Assembly: GCF_018119405.1 (NCBI RefSeq)
Contig: NZ_JAGPWC010000048.1
Coordinates: 1-38,084 of the forward strand
Length of the DNA stretch: 38,084 nucleotides
Direction: 5' to 3'
DNA from: Massilia sp. ST3
GTDB taxonomy: Bacteria > Pseudomonadota > Gammaproteobacteria > Burkholderiales > Burkholderiaceae_D
Notes under the pieces: generated by a model
Seen by the model: the letters and a program-made list of their open reading frames with translations, nothing else
The model's database searches: none
What the model was told of the DNA's origin: nothing
Translations under genes and position numbers: made by a program
Shown: positions 24,474 to 31,737 of the stretch, piece after piece
How the letters are laid out: each line of letters opens with the position of its first letter
Numbering within the stretch: the stretch's first letter is position 1

Positions 24474-25426
24474 TGGCAAACGCGAAGAAACCGATGGCGG
24501 TGGCCATCATGGGCCCGACCGCGTCCGGCAAGACCGCCGCGGCGCTGGCGATCGCGCGCGAGCATCCAGTGGAGATCATCTCGGTCGATTCGGCGCTGGT
24601 CTACCGCGAGATGGACATCGGCACCGCCAAGCCCACGGCCGAGGAACTGGCCAGCGCGCCGCACCACCTGATCGACATCCTCGACCCGCTCGAGTCCTAT
24701 TCGGTGGCCCAGTTCAGCGCCGACACCATCCGCCTGGTGGGCGAGATCCAGGCACGCGGCAATCTGCCGCTGCTGGTGGGCGGCACCATGATGTATTTCA
24801 AGGGCCTGACCGACGGCCTGGACGACCTGCCGACCGCCGACCCGCAAGTGCGCGCCGCGATCGAGGAAGACGCCGCGCGCATCGGCTGGCCCGGCATGCA
24901 CGCCAGGCTGGCGGCGCTCGATCCGGTCACGGCCGCGCGCCTGGCGCCGAACGACGCCCAGCGCATCAACCGCGCCCTTGAGATCATCGAACTGAGCGGC
25001 AAGCCGATGTCGGAACTGCTGGCGCGCCGCGCCAAGCCCGAGCTGCCCTTCGAGCTGCTCTCCTTCGCCCTCGAACCCTCCGACCGCGCCGTGCTGCACG
25101 GGCGCATCGCACTGCGTTTCGACCAGATGCTGGGCGCCAGCGACGACACCGGCCTGGTGGCCGAAGTACAGCGCCTGCGCGCGCGCGGCGACCTGCACCC
25201 GGCCCTGCCCTCGATGCGCTGCGTCGGCTACCGCCAGGCCTGGGAATACCTGGATGGCCAGATCGACCGCGCCGGGCTGCGCGACACCGGCATCGTCGCC
25301 ACGCGCCAGCTGGCCAAGCGCCAGCTCACCTGGCTGCGCGCGATGCCGCAGCGGATCGTCCTCGACTGCCTGGGACCGGACCCGGCGCCGGCCATGCTTG
25401 CGCATTTGGCAAGCTTGTCCAGGTGA
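24470..25426 (+). CDS. miaA: tRNA dimethylallyltransferase MiaA
   Basis: Transfers the dimethylallyl group to N6 of A37 in UNN-decoding tRNAs (i6A), the precursor of ms2i6A. The 318 residues contain the P-loop [12 protein letters not shown] (residues 15-26), [20 protein letters not shown] with the conserved Asp/Ser, [30 protein letters not shown], and late [14 protein letters not shown] and [14 protein letters not shown]. The start codon overlaps the mutL stop (ATGA); a second ATG follows directly at 24473. The mutL-miaA order is widely conserved, but hfq, which often follows, is not here. Confidence 0.96.
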   Translation: MMANAKKPMAVAIMGPTASGKTAAALAIAREHPVEIISVDSALVYREMDIGTAKPTAEELASAPHHLIDILDPLESYSVAQFSADTIRLVGEIQARGNLPLLVGGTMMYFKGLTDGLDDLPTADPQVRAAIEEDAARIGWPGMHARLAALDPVTAARLAPNDAQRINRALEIIELSGKPMSELLARRAKPELPFELLSFALEPSDRAVLHGRIALRFDQMLGASDDTGLVAEVQRLRARGDLHPALPSMRCVGYRQAWEYLDGQIDRAGLRDTGIVATRQLAKRQLTWLRAMPQRIVLDCLGPDPAPAMLAHLASLSR

Positions 25427-25469
25427 CAGCGGCTACCGCGCCGATAAGTGGTTTGCCGTGGGATGCGCG

Positions 25470-25502
25470 CCACAGGTTTTTCTAAATGTAAATTTCCTGT
25501 GG
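25470..25502. promoter_or_regulatory. AT-rich inverted repeat upstream of the RlpA-like gene
   Basis: CCACAGG (25470-25476) and CCTGTGG (25496-25502) form perfect 7-bp inverted arms around 19 mostly A/T bases, inside the 143-bp gap between miaA and the lipoprotein gene. The loop is too large for a normal terminator; a regulator site or promoter is possible. Confidence 0.25.
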
Positions 25503-25569
25503 TAATGTGTATCAATCCTTTAGCATCCCGCGCTGACCAGCAACACGGTGGCGCGCCACCGCCTTCCGC

Positions 25570-26136
25570 ATGACGACTTCTTTCCTCCGCTACGGCGCCC
25601 TCGCCGCGACCGCCGCCCTGCTCGCCGCCTGTTCGAGCACGCCCACCGTCGCCCCGAAGGGCGGCTCGACGGCCATGCCGTCGAAGTATTACCTGAACGA
25701 CGGCCCGATGAAGGGCATCACCCAGGAGATGGTCGACGCCATCCCCGAGCCGGTGCCGAAGCGCGAGCCGCTGAGCAAGTGGGCCAAGCGCCCGTACGAG
25801 GTGCTCGGCAAGACGTTCACGCCGATGACCGAGCTGGCGCCCTTCAAGCAGCGCGGCCGCGGCTCCTGGTACGGCACCCGCTACCACGGCAAGAAGGGCT
25901 CGATCGGCGAGCCCTACGACATGATGCAGCTGACCGCCGCCCATCCGACCCTGCCGCTGCCCTCCTACGCCCGCGTCACCAACCTGGAGAACGGCAAGAG
26001 CGTGGTGGTGCGCCTGAACGACCGCGGTCCTTTCCTGCACGACCGCATCATCGACCTGTCCTATGCGGCCGCGATGCGGCTCGGCTATGCCGGCAAGGGC
26101 AGCGCGGACCTGGAAGTCGAGCTCCTGCTTCCGTGA
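25570..26136 (+). CDS. rlpA: RlpA-like lipoprotein (double-psi beta-barrel)
   Basis: A 188-residue lipoprotein. The signal peptide ends in a lipobox LAAC (residues 18-21), so it is lipid-anchored, probably in the outer membrane. The C-terminal 95 residues are an RlpA double-psi beta-barrel: GSWYGTRYHGKKG, GEPYDMMQLTAAHPTLPLPSYARVTNL, VVVRLNDRGPF and DRIIDLSYAAAMRLG. RlpA of Pseudomonas is a lytic transglycosylase acting on denuded septal glycan. This copy lacks the SPOR domain that brings RlpA to the septum, so localisation may differ. The family's catalytic Glu and Asp positions (GEPYD, NDRG) appear present. Confidence 0.88.
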   Translation: MTTSFLRYGALAATAALLAACSSTPTVAPKGGSTAMPSKYYLNDGPMKGITQEMVDAIPEPVPKREPLSKWAKRPYEVLGKTFTPMTELAPFKQRGRGSWYGTRYHGKKGSIGEPYDMMQLTAAHPTLPLPSYARVTNLENGKSVVVRLNDRGPFLHDRIIDLSYAAAMRLGYAGKGSADLEVELLLP

Positions 26137-26206
26137 ATTTCGGGTATGCTGGTTCTCTTCGTGCCCTGAGGCGACGCATTTTTGCACCACGGCACAAGAT
26201 CGAACC

Positions 26207-26235
26207 TTGACAGGGGACGAGGCAGCCGCGATAAT
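26207..26235 (+). promoter_or_regulatory. Consensus sigma-70 promoter of the tRNA genes
   Basis: TTGACA (26207-26212), 17-bp spacer, GATAAT (26230-26235). Transcription would start near 26242, about six bases before the first tRNA. It is the best promoter by eye in the window. Confidence 0.8.
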
Positions 26236-26247
26236 GCCTGCCGTTGC

Positions 26248-26324
26248 GGTGATATAGCTCAGCTGGTTAGAGCACAGCACTCATAATGCTGGGGTCGGTG
26301 GTTCAAGTCCACCTATCACCACCA
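26248..26324 (+). tRNA. tRNA-Met (anticodon CAT), copy 1
   Basis: A 77-base tRNA with encoded CCA. The acceptor stem is GGTGATA/TATCACC, the D arm AGCTCAGCTGGTTAGAGC, the anticodon arm CAGCA-CTCATAA-TGCTG with CAT at 26282-26284, and the T arm GGTGG-TTCAAGT-CCACC. The anticodon arm and variable loop resemble elongator tRNA-Met rather than the lysidine-modified tRNA-Ile2, which also has CAT. It is not initiator type, since the GGG/CCC anticodon stem is absent. Confidence 0.9.
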
Positions 26325-26337
26325 AGAATTCCAAGCG

Positions 26338-26369
26338 AATGGCTTGACTCCCCGAGTCGAGCCATTTTT
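26338..26369 (+). terminator. Intrinsic terminator between the two tRNA copies
   Basis: Stem AATGGCT-T-GACTC with loop CCC and GAGTC-G-AGCCATT (one T-G wobble), ending in five T. It lies 13 bp after copy 1, so part of the transcripts from the upstream promoter should end before copy 2. Confidence 0.7.
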
Positions 26370-26393
26370 GCTTCTTGCCGCACCCGGTTTTCC

Positions 26394-26470
26394 GGTGATA
26401 TAGCTCAGCTGGTTAGAGCACAGCACTCATAATGCTGGGGTCGGTGGTTCAAGTCCACCTATCACCACCA
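26394..26470 (+). tRNA. tRNA-Met (anticodon CAT), copy 2
   Basis: Identical to copy 1 over all 77 bases, with the anticodon CAT at 26428-26430. The 69-bp spacer carries a terminator but no clear second promoter, so expression probably depends on read-through. The identity indicates recent duplication or gene conversion. Confidence 0.9.
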
Positions 26471-26481
26471 GTTTCAACAGG

Positions 26482-26518
26482 AAGCCGCCGCTCCCCCCAG
26501 GGACCGGCGGCTTTCTTG
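26482..26518 (+). terminator. Intrinsic terminator after tRNA copy 2
   Basis: A 9-bp stem AAGCCGCCG / CGGCGGCTT with a 14-base loop, followed by TTCTTGTTTT. It lies 11 bp after the tRNA. Confidence 0.7.
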
Positions 26519-26534
26519 TTTTCGCTCCCTTCAC

Positions 26535-26574
26535 ACATTCACCACATTCACCCCATTCACCCCATTCACCACAT
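26535..26574. repeat. Short tandem repeat over the metalloprotease stop codon
   Basis: Four to five units of about 9-10 bp (CATTCACC plus A or C variations) run in tandem and include the TGA stop of the minus-strand metalloprotease gene (26566-26568). On the minus strand the units read like GTGAATG. A change in copy number could alter the C-terminus or the message end. Confidence 0.7.
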
Positions 26575-27699
26575 CATGACGGCGGTCTGGTCGCGGCGGT
26601 CGCTGTGGTACATCCTGATCCGCAGCACGTACTGGCGTCCCTTGAACAGCTTGATGCGGAAACTCGCGTTCAGGTCTTCGCCGCTGTCGTCGTCGCCGGT
26701 GCGGTAGCGCAGCTGGCCATTGTCGTTCTCGAACAGCACCATCACCGAATCGGAAGCCCCGAAGGTGCGGAAGTCGTAGAAGCGGGTTTCCTGGGGCGCG
26801 ACGCGGAAATCGCGCTGCTGGCCGGGCGCCAGCTCGACCAGCACCGATTGCGCCGGCCGCAGCAGCGGTGCGGAGGCGTCGTCGGTCGGCGGATACAGGG
26901 TCCTGACCCAGTTGCGGTCCTTTTCCGACAGCCCGCCCGCCGGCTGCAGACCGTTTACGAAGAATGCTTCCGGCTTCCTGATCAGGCCGCGCTTGAAGGG
27001 ATAGTGCATGACCGAGTCCGCGTCCCAGGTCGTGCCCTCCACCTCGCCGGGATCGAGCTTGCGGATGATGTTCCACCAGGTCTTGTCGCGGTCCCATTCG
27101 TTGGGCGGCCTGGCCAGGTCCTGGTAGACCGCTTCCTCGTCCCATTCGATGCCGGCCTTGGGATTCTGGTGCTCGTGCGGGAAGCCCAGCGTATGGCCGA
27201 TCTCGTGGATGGCCGTATCGAGCTCGCCGGGCGCGGCGATGTTCCAGCCGAAGTTCATGGTGCGCTCGTTGGGGCTGGCGTGGTCCAGGATTTCCCGGCC
27301 CAGCCAGGACCAGGCGCCGTCGCCGCGCATGAAGCCGATGCGGATCTCGGCCTCCTCGCGCTCGCTCACTTCCTCGAAGCGGACGCCGATGCCCTGCTGG
27401 GCCCAGACCTCGAAGGCGCTGCGCACCACCTGCTTTTCGCCTTCGGAACCGCGCCAGGGCACGAAGGCGGTTTGTCCGTTGTCGAGCACGACGTTCTCGC
27501 CATCGGTGTCGCGGTCGAAGAAGGTGTAGTGCAGGACCGTGCCGGTGACCCATTTGTTGCCGAAGAGGTTGATGAGACGCTCGCGCATCGGCGTGACGCC
27601 GGCCGGAAAGATACGCCTCGGTACCGGGTGCAGGGAACAGAACTGCCGCCCCTCGCCCTCCGTCCACGCCGCCTCGCCTGCTTCCCTTGTTGCCGCCAT
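26566..27699 (-). CDS. Astacin-like zinc metalloprotease with C-terminal PPC-like domain
   Basis: A 377-residue metzincin. The zinc site HEIGHTLGFPHEH (His165, Glu166, His169, His175) fits the astacin signature HExxHxxGFxHE, and the Met-turn is DSVMHYPF (Met231). The catalytic domain spans about residues 40-275. Residues 285-377 look like a beta-sandwich PPC-type domain (VELAPGQQRDFRV, YDFRTFGASDSVMVLFENDNGQL, VLRIRMYH). No signal peptide is visible, unusual for this class, so export by another route or a cytoplasmic role is open. It starts 15 bp after the stop of the four-helix membrane protein gene, as the second gene of a unit under a MerR-type promoter. Confidence 0.85.
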   Translation of the reverse strand: MAATREAGEAAWTEGEGRQFCSLHPVPRRIFPAGVTPMRERLINLFGNKWVTGTVLHYTFFDRDTDGENVVLDNGQTAFVPWRGSEGEKQVVRSAFEVWAQQGIGVRFEEVSEREEAEIRIGFMRGDGAWSWLGREILDHASPNERTMNFGWNIAAPGELDTAIHEIGHTLGFPHEHQNPKAGIEWDEEAVYQDLARPPNEWDRDKTWWNIIRKLDPGEVEGTTWDADSVMHYPFKRGLIRKPEAFFVNGLQPAGGLSEKDRNWVRTLYPPTDDASAPLLRPAQSVLVELAPGQQRDFRVAPQETRFYDFRTFGASDSVMVLFENDNGQLRYRTGDDDSGEDLNASFRIKLFKGRQYVLRIRMYHSDRRDQTAVMMW

Positions 27700-27714
27700 G
27701 ATGTCCTCCTGTTC

Positions 27715-28152
27715 TTAACACTTGTCCGGTATGGGATCGACCCGGACGACGCGGCTTTGGTTCCGCAGCGGCAGCAGCTGGGCGATGCCGAAGGCCAGCT
27801 CGGCCACCGTGAAGCCCAGGATCAGCCAGGTGGCGCCGTGCGCGACCGCGTACAGCTGCCAGGCGGCGAACAGGAAGCGGGCCAGCGCATCGTAGCGGCC
27901 GTACAGGGCCTGCGTGGCGCGCAGGCGCAGCAGCGACCACACCACCACCACCGAGCCGAGCAGGTTGGCCATCAGCATGTGGGCGGGTTCGAAGGGCGGC
28001 AGGCTGCCCGGCAGTCCGGATCCTTGCGCCAGCGCCGCCAGGGCCCCGTGGACCAGGGCGAAGGTCCAGGGCGTGGCGAAGCCGGCGGTCACGAACAGGT
28101 CGTACCAGGCGCTCAGGCGGACCAGCTTCAGGTAGCGGGACTGGGAAATCAT
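27715..28152 (-). CDS. Four-helix integral membrane protein, function unknown
   Basis: A 145-residue protein with about four hydrophobic helices (residues 18-43, 58-75, 88-104 and 106-127), with Arg and Lys at the ends and a short polar C-terminus. I do not recognise a named family. It begins ATG 28152 after AGGAG on the minus strand and is the first gene after the MerR-type operator; the metalloprotease follows 15 bp downstream. Its closest logical roles are transporter, sensor or immunity-like partner of the protease, but none is shown. Confidence 0.75.
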   Translation of the reverse strand: MISQSRYLKLVRLSAWYDLFVTAGFATPWTFALVHGALAALAQGSGLPGSLPPFEPAHMLMANLLGSVVVVWSLLRLRATQALYGRYDALARFLFAAWQLYAVAHGATWLILGFTVAELAFGIAQLLPLRNQSRVVRVDPIPDKC

Positions 28153-28179
28153 GCGGTTCTCCTCTCGATGAAAAACACA

Positions 28180-28210
28180 GGCTAAAGCCTGGAGTACACT
28201 CCAGGGTCAA
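28180..28210 (-). promoter_or_regulatory. MerR-type operator and promoter
   Basis: CCTGGAGTACACTCCAGG (28188-28205) is an interrupted palindrome with 8-bp arms. On the minus strand it sits between TTGACC (28210-28205) and TTAGCC (28185-28180), a 19-bp spacer, exactly the long-spacer design that MerR proteins activate by twisting DNA. It points to the membrane protein/protease unit; merR starts 23 bp away on the other strand. Confidence 0.75.
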
Positions 28211-28232
28211 GCGCTTTTTGGAAGGGATGAAC

Positions 28233-28592
28233 ATGAAGATCGGGCAGCTTGCCGAGGCGGCCGGGGTCAGCTGCGATACCTTGCGCTTCTACGAGAAGCG
28301 CGGGCTGATCCGGGCGCTGCGTGGGGAGAACGGCTATCGGCAGTACGCGCCGGAGACGGCGCAGCTGGTCGGATATATCCGGATGGCGCAGAAGCTGGGC
28401 TTCAGCCTGGCGGAGATCGGGGAGAATTTGCCGGCGCTGTGGGAGGCGCGGGAGCCGGAGCAGGCGATTGCGCAACTGCTGGCGGAGAAGGTGGAGGCGA
28501 TCGACCTGCGGATCGCGGAGCTGCAGGCCTTGAAGACGGGGCTGCTGGAGAGGATCAGGCTGGTGTGTCCGCTGGCGGCGGGGCCGGCATAA
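28233..28592 (+). CDS. MerR-family transcriptional regulator
   Basis: A 119-residue regulator. The winged helix is at residues 1-70 (MKIGQLAEAAGVSCDTLRFYEKRGLI, ENGYRQYAPETAQLVGYIRMAQKLGFSLAEIGE), followed by the long dimerisation helix (about 78-110) and a short C-terminal tail with RLVCPLA. Cys14 and the late Cys are the only cysteines, so the tail lacks the paired cysteines of metal sensors such as CueR or MerR. ATG 28233 is preferred because GGAAGGG is then 6 bp upstream; ATG 28227 is too close. It is divergent from the membrane protein/protease unit and almost certainly controls it. Inducer unknown. Confidence 0.9.
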   Translation: MKIGQLAEAAGVSCDTLRFYEKRGLIRALRGENGYRQYAPETAQLVGYIRMAQKLGFSLAEIGENLPALWEAREPEQAIAQLLAEKVEAIDLRIAELQALKTGLLERIRLVCPLAAGPA

Positions 28593-28605
28593 GCAGCTTG
28601 AACGC

Positions 28606-28626
28606 GTCGGCGGCGAAGCCGCCGAC
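28606..28626. terminator. Hairpin between convergent genes
   Basis: GTCGGCGGC-GAA-GCCGCCGAC, a perfect 9-bp stem, midway between the convergent merR and the small minus-strand gene. There is no T-run on either side, so its terminator role is uncertain. Confidence 0.4.
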
Positions 28627-28650
28627 CCTACGTGAAAATATCCCGATTAC

Positions 28651-28809
28651 TCAATGTTTCTTGCCGCCGCCCGAGATCTTGTTCTCGGTGGCCCAGGCCC
28701 GGCGCTCGGCTTCCTTCTTGCCGACACCCTTCTTCTCGTAGCCTTCCTCGATATGCTTGACCTGGCGCTTCTGCTTGTCGGTGTACGACGATTTATCTCC
28801 TTGAGGCAT
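28651..28809 (-). CDS. Small conserved hydrophilic protein
   Basis: A 52-residue protein (starts MPQGDKSSYTDKQKRQ, ends SGGGKKH) rich in Lys, Glu and Gly, with a core reading HIEEGYEKKGVGKKEAERRAWAT. I recall many short bacterial proteins of this pattern, sometimes loosely labelled plasmid stabilisation protein without evidence. GGAGG is spaced well before ATG 28809, and codon use is typical of the region, so it is very probably real. It stands alone. Function unknown; a stress-related or nucleic-acid-associated role is speculation. Confidence 0.85.
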   Translation of the reverse strand: MPQGDKSSYTDKQKRQVKHIEEGYEKKGVGKKEAERRAWATENKISGGGKKH

Positions 28810-28900
28810 GATGGCCCTCCTTTCATACGAATGATGGGCGAAGCTTAACCTCCCGGCTGCCTGTTTTTTGTGCGCCAGCCCACTTATACGGACGATCTAC

Positions 28901-29215
28901 TCAGCCGTAGGTGCGGTCGTCGTCGAGGGCGTAGTCGCCGCGCGCCAGGCCCTCCAGCACGGCGTGCGCGTGCGGCAGGTGTTCCTGCGGCACCAGCACG
29001 CGTACCCCGCCCAGCGCGGGCGCCAGCAGCAGGTCGGCCTGCATCAGGTGGGCGTCGGCCAGCACCGCCGGCACGCCGGCCGCCACCAGGCAGCCCTGGG
29101 CCAGGGTGGCGTCGAGCGGCACCATGTAGCGCGCGACGATGAACAAGTCGCGCCCAGGGATCTGTTCCACGTCCGGGTGGGCGGCGAGCCAGGCATTCAG
29201 TGCTAGCTGTTCCAT
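28901..29215 (-). CDS. DUF2007-type protein
   Basis: A 104-residue protein. The sequence VARYMVPLDATLAQGCLVAAGVPAVLADAHLMQADLLLAPALGGVRVLVPQEHLPHAHAVLEGL matches the DUF2007 pattern, a small ferredoxin-like fold often annotated as putative signal-transducing protein or found near PII-like proteins. No enzymatic residues are known. ATG 29215 follows AGGAG. The DUF445 gene ends 27 bp upstream on the same strand, so the two may be co-transcribed. Confidence 0.8.
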   Translation of the reverse strand: MEQLALNAWLAAHPDVEQIPGRDLFIVARYMVPLDATLAQGCLVAAGVPAVLADAHLMQADLLLAPALGGVRVLVPQEHLPHAHAVLEGLARGDYALDDDRTYG

Positions 29216-29242
29216 GAGGCGCTCCTGAGGATTGGGCCCATC

Positions 29243-30532
29243 TTAACGCAACAATACGGGCAATTGCGACAGCAGGTAGAGGGTCACGCCGATCAGGCCG
29301 CCCACGATGGTGCCGTTGATGCGAATGTACTGCAGGTCCTTGCCGATGTTGAGTTCGATCTGCTCCGACATCTCGCGATCGTCCCAGTGCTTGACCGTAT
29401 CGGCGATGTGGCGGGTCAGGTAGCCCGCGAATTCGGGCGCCGCGCCGCGCGCGGCCGATTCCAGGTTCTCGTGCAGCGACTGGCGCAGCTGCGGGTCCTC
29501 GGCCAGCACCTTGCCGACCCAGGCGCCCATGGCCACGATGCGGCGGCGCAGGCTGGAATCCTCGCTGTGCAGGTCGCGCTTGAGCCAGGCCTTGAGGTCG
29601 TCCCACAGCGCCTTCAGGTAGCCATTGAGTTTTTCGTCTTCCAGCAGATAGCGCTTGATTTCCTCGGCCTTTTCCAGGAAGGCCGGATCGCCCTTGAGGC
29701 GCTCGATGAATTCGCTGGCGTAGTCGTCGAAACGCTGGCGCAGCGGGTGTTGCGGGTCGGCCGCCACCTTGCCGAGGATGCCGGCCGCGAGCCGCACCGC
29801 GATGTCGGCGCCCTTGCGGCCGATCAGCTCCGAAGGCAGCATGCGCTCGATGAAGGCGTATTCCTCCTTGAGCCAGTCGACGATGCCGTCGGCGATGGTG
29901 GCTTGCGTGTCCGGGTTGTCGAGCAGGCGCGCCAGCTGGCGGATACCTTCGTCCAGCAGTTCCTGGTGGCGCCGCCCGCGGGTCAGGCTTTCCAGGATGG
30001 CGCCGGCCGACTGCGACAGGTCGACGCTGCGCACCATGCCGTGCACGGCGCGGCTGATGAAGCCCTGCACCGCCGCGTCCTCGATGAAGTCGAGCATCCA
30101 GGTGGCGGCGCGTACCAGGTAGCCGCCCATCAGTTCCGTATTGGCCGGCTTGGCCAGCCATTCGGCCACCTTCTTTACCGGGTCGTGGCGCTGGATCAGG
30201 CCGACGATGGAATCGGTGTCGAGGAATTTCTCGCGCACGAACAGGGCCAGGTTGTCGGCGATGCGCGCCTTGTTGCTGGGGATGATGGCCGTGTGGCGCG
30301 ACACGAAGGGAATCGGCACCCGCCTGAACAGGGCCACCACCGCGAACCAGTCGGCCAGGGCGCCGACCATGGCCGCCTCGGAAAAGGCGCGCAGCAGGCC
30401 GGTCCACCAGTTCGGCGGCAGGAACAGGGTCAGCACGAACAGCGCGGCCGCGCCCACGAAGAAGCCGAGGGCGAGCATCTTGGACTGGCGCAGTTCGTCG
30501 TGCTTGCTGCTTGCTGTACTACTGGCGTGCAT
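29243..30532 (-). CDS. DUF445-family membrane-anchored protein
   Basis: A 429-residue DUF445 (YjiN-like) protein. Two N-terminal helices frame the conserved FSEAAMVGALADWFAVVALFRRVPIPF (about residues 49-75), then HTAIIPSNKARIADNLALFVREKFL. A long, mostly helical charged middle follows, and the C-terminus ends in YIRINGTIVGGLIGVTLYLLSQL with a last membrane helix. The function of the family is unknown. There is no clear ribosome binding site before ATG 30532. It lies 41 bp after the racemase gene stop on the same strand, so it may be the tail of the acyl-CoA operon or its own unit. Confidence 0.88.
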   Translation of the reverse strand: MHASSTASSKHDELRQSKMLALGFFVGAAALFVLTLFLPPNWWTGLLRAFSEAAMVGALADWFAVVALFRRVPIPFVSRHTAIIPSNKARIADNLALFVREKFLDTDSIVGLIQRHDPVKKVAEWLAKPANTELMGGYLVRAATWMLDFIEDAAVQGFISRAVHGMVRSVDLSQSAGAILESLTRGRRHQELLDEGIRQLARLLDNPDTQATIADGIVDWLKEEYAFIERMLPSELIGRKGADIAVRLAAGILGKVAADPQHPLRQRFDDYASEFIERLKGDPAFLEKAEEIKRYLLEDEKLNGYLKALWDDLKAWLKRDLHSEDSSLRRRIVAMGAWVGKVLAEDPQLRQSLHENLESAARGAAPEFAGYLTRHIADTVKHWDDREMSEQIELNIGKDLQYIRINGTIVGGLIGVTLYLLSQLPVLLR

Positions 30533-30573
30533 GGGAGGCGTTCGCTTTCCTTGTCGAGCTCACGCCGCCTATG

Positions 30574-31722
30574 CTATATGACTTGCCCCTCGCGCAGCGC
30601 TTCGATTGCCGCCCGTTCCAGGCCCCAGTCGGCGAGGATGGCGGCGCCCTCGCCGGCCGGGACGACCGCCGCGGGCACGGCGGCCGGGGTGCGGCTGAAG
30701 CGCGGCGCCGGCGCCGGCTGGGTCACGCCCTCGACCTCGACGAAGGTGGCGCGCGCCGCGTTGTGCGGATGGCGCGGCGCCTCGGCCATGTCGAGCACCG
30801 GCGCGAAGCACGCATCGCTGCCTTCCAGCAGGCGGCACCAGGCGTCGCGCGTGCGGGTCGCGAACAGCGCGGCGAACTTGCCCTTGAGTTCGGGCCAGCG
30901 GTCCTGGCGCCACTGCTGGCGGAAATCGGGATCGTCGGCGCCCGCCAGTTCCAGCAGGCGCGCGTAGAACTGCGGCTCGATGGCGCCGACGGCGACGAAC
31001 TTGCCGTCCAGGCAGGCATAGGTGTCGTAGAAAGGCGCGCCGCCGTCCAGCATGTTGGTCTCGCGCCGGTCGCCCCACATGCCGTGGGCGCGCAGGCCAT
31101 ACATCATCGCGCCCAGCAGGGCGGCGCCATCCGTCATGGCGGCGTCCACCACCTGCCCCTTGCCGGACTGGCGCGCTTCCAGCACCGCGCACAGCACGCC
31201 GAAGGCCAGCAGCATGCCGCCGCCGCCGAAGTCGCCGACCAGGTTCAGGGGCGGCGCCGGCGGACCGTCCTTGCGCCCCATCGCATGCAGCATGCCGGAC
31301 AGCGCCACGTAGTTGATGTCGTGCCCCGCCGCATAGGCCAGCGGGCCGTCCTGGCCCCAGCCGGTGACTCTTCCCATCACCAGCTTCGGATTGCGCGCCA
31401 GCAGGATGTCCGGCCCCAGGCCCAGGCGCTCCATCACGCCGGGACGGTAGCCTTCGAGCAGCACGTCGGCGCGTTCCACCAGCTGCAGCAAGGCTTCGCG
31501 TCCGGCGGCCTGTTTCAGGTCCAGCGCCAGGGTGCGCCGGCCGCGCGCCATGACGTCGTACCTGGTGCCCAGGGTGGGATAGGGATTCCCCTCCCCCGGT
31601 GCGCTCTTGCGGTCGATGCGGATGACTTCCGCCCCCATGTCGGCCAGCATCATGGCGGCGAAGGGGCAAGGCCCGATCCCCACCATCTCGATGATCTTGA
31701 CGCCCTGCAGCGGTCCAGGCAT
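30574..31722 (-). CDS. Alpha-methylacyl-CoA racemase (CaiB/BaiF family)
   Basis: A 382-residue class III CoA-transferase-fold protein. It carries the racemase signatures rather than the transferase ones: GHDINY with His134, LVGDFGGGG with Asp164 and GAIEPQFY with Glu249, the residues equivalent to the catalytic His/Asp/Glu of Mycobacterium MCR as I recall them. Racemisation of 2-methylacyl-CoA lets (R)-branched acyl-CoA enter beta-oxidation. GGAGAAGG precedes ATG 31722. It starts 15 bp after the acyl-CoA dehydrogenase stop in the same operon, which supports a branched-chain acyl-CoA role. Confidence 0.9.
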   Translation of the reverse strand: MPGPLQGVKIIEMVGIGPCPFAAMMLADMGAEVIRIDRKSAPGEGNPYPTLGTRYDVMARGRRTLALDLKQAAGREALLQLVERADVLLEGYRPGVMERLGLGPDILLARNPKLVMGRVTGWGQDGPLAYAAGHDINYVALSGMLHAMGRKDGPPAPPLNLVGDFGGGGMLLAFGVLCAVLEARQSGKGQVVDAAMTDGAALLGAMMYGLRAHGMWGDRRETNMLDGGAPFYDTYACLDGKFVAVGAIEPQFYARLLELAGADDPDFRQQWRQDRWPELKGKFAALFATRTRDAWCRLLEGSDACFAPVLDMAEAPRHPHNAARATFVEVEGVTQPAPAPRFSRTPAAVPAAVVPAGEGAAILADWGLERAAIEALREGQVI

Positions 31723-31737
31723 GCCTTCTCCTTGTCG

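Noticed and set aside
28651..28809. Small protein considered as a toxin-antitoxin partner
   Set aside because: No adjacent partner gene and no toxin or antitoxin motif; the loose plasmid-stabilisation label for such proteins is not evidence.
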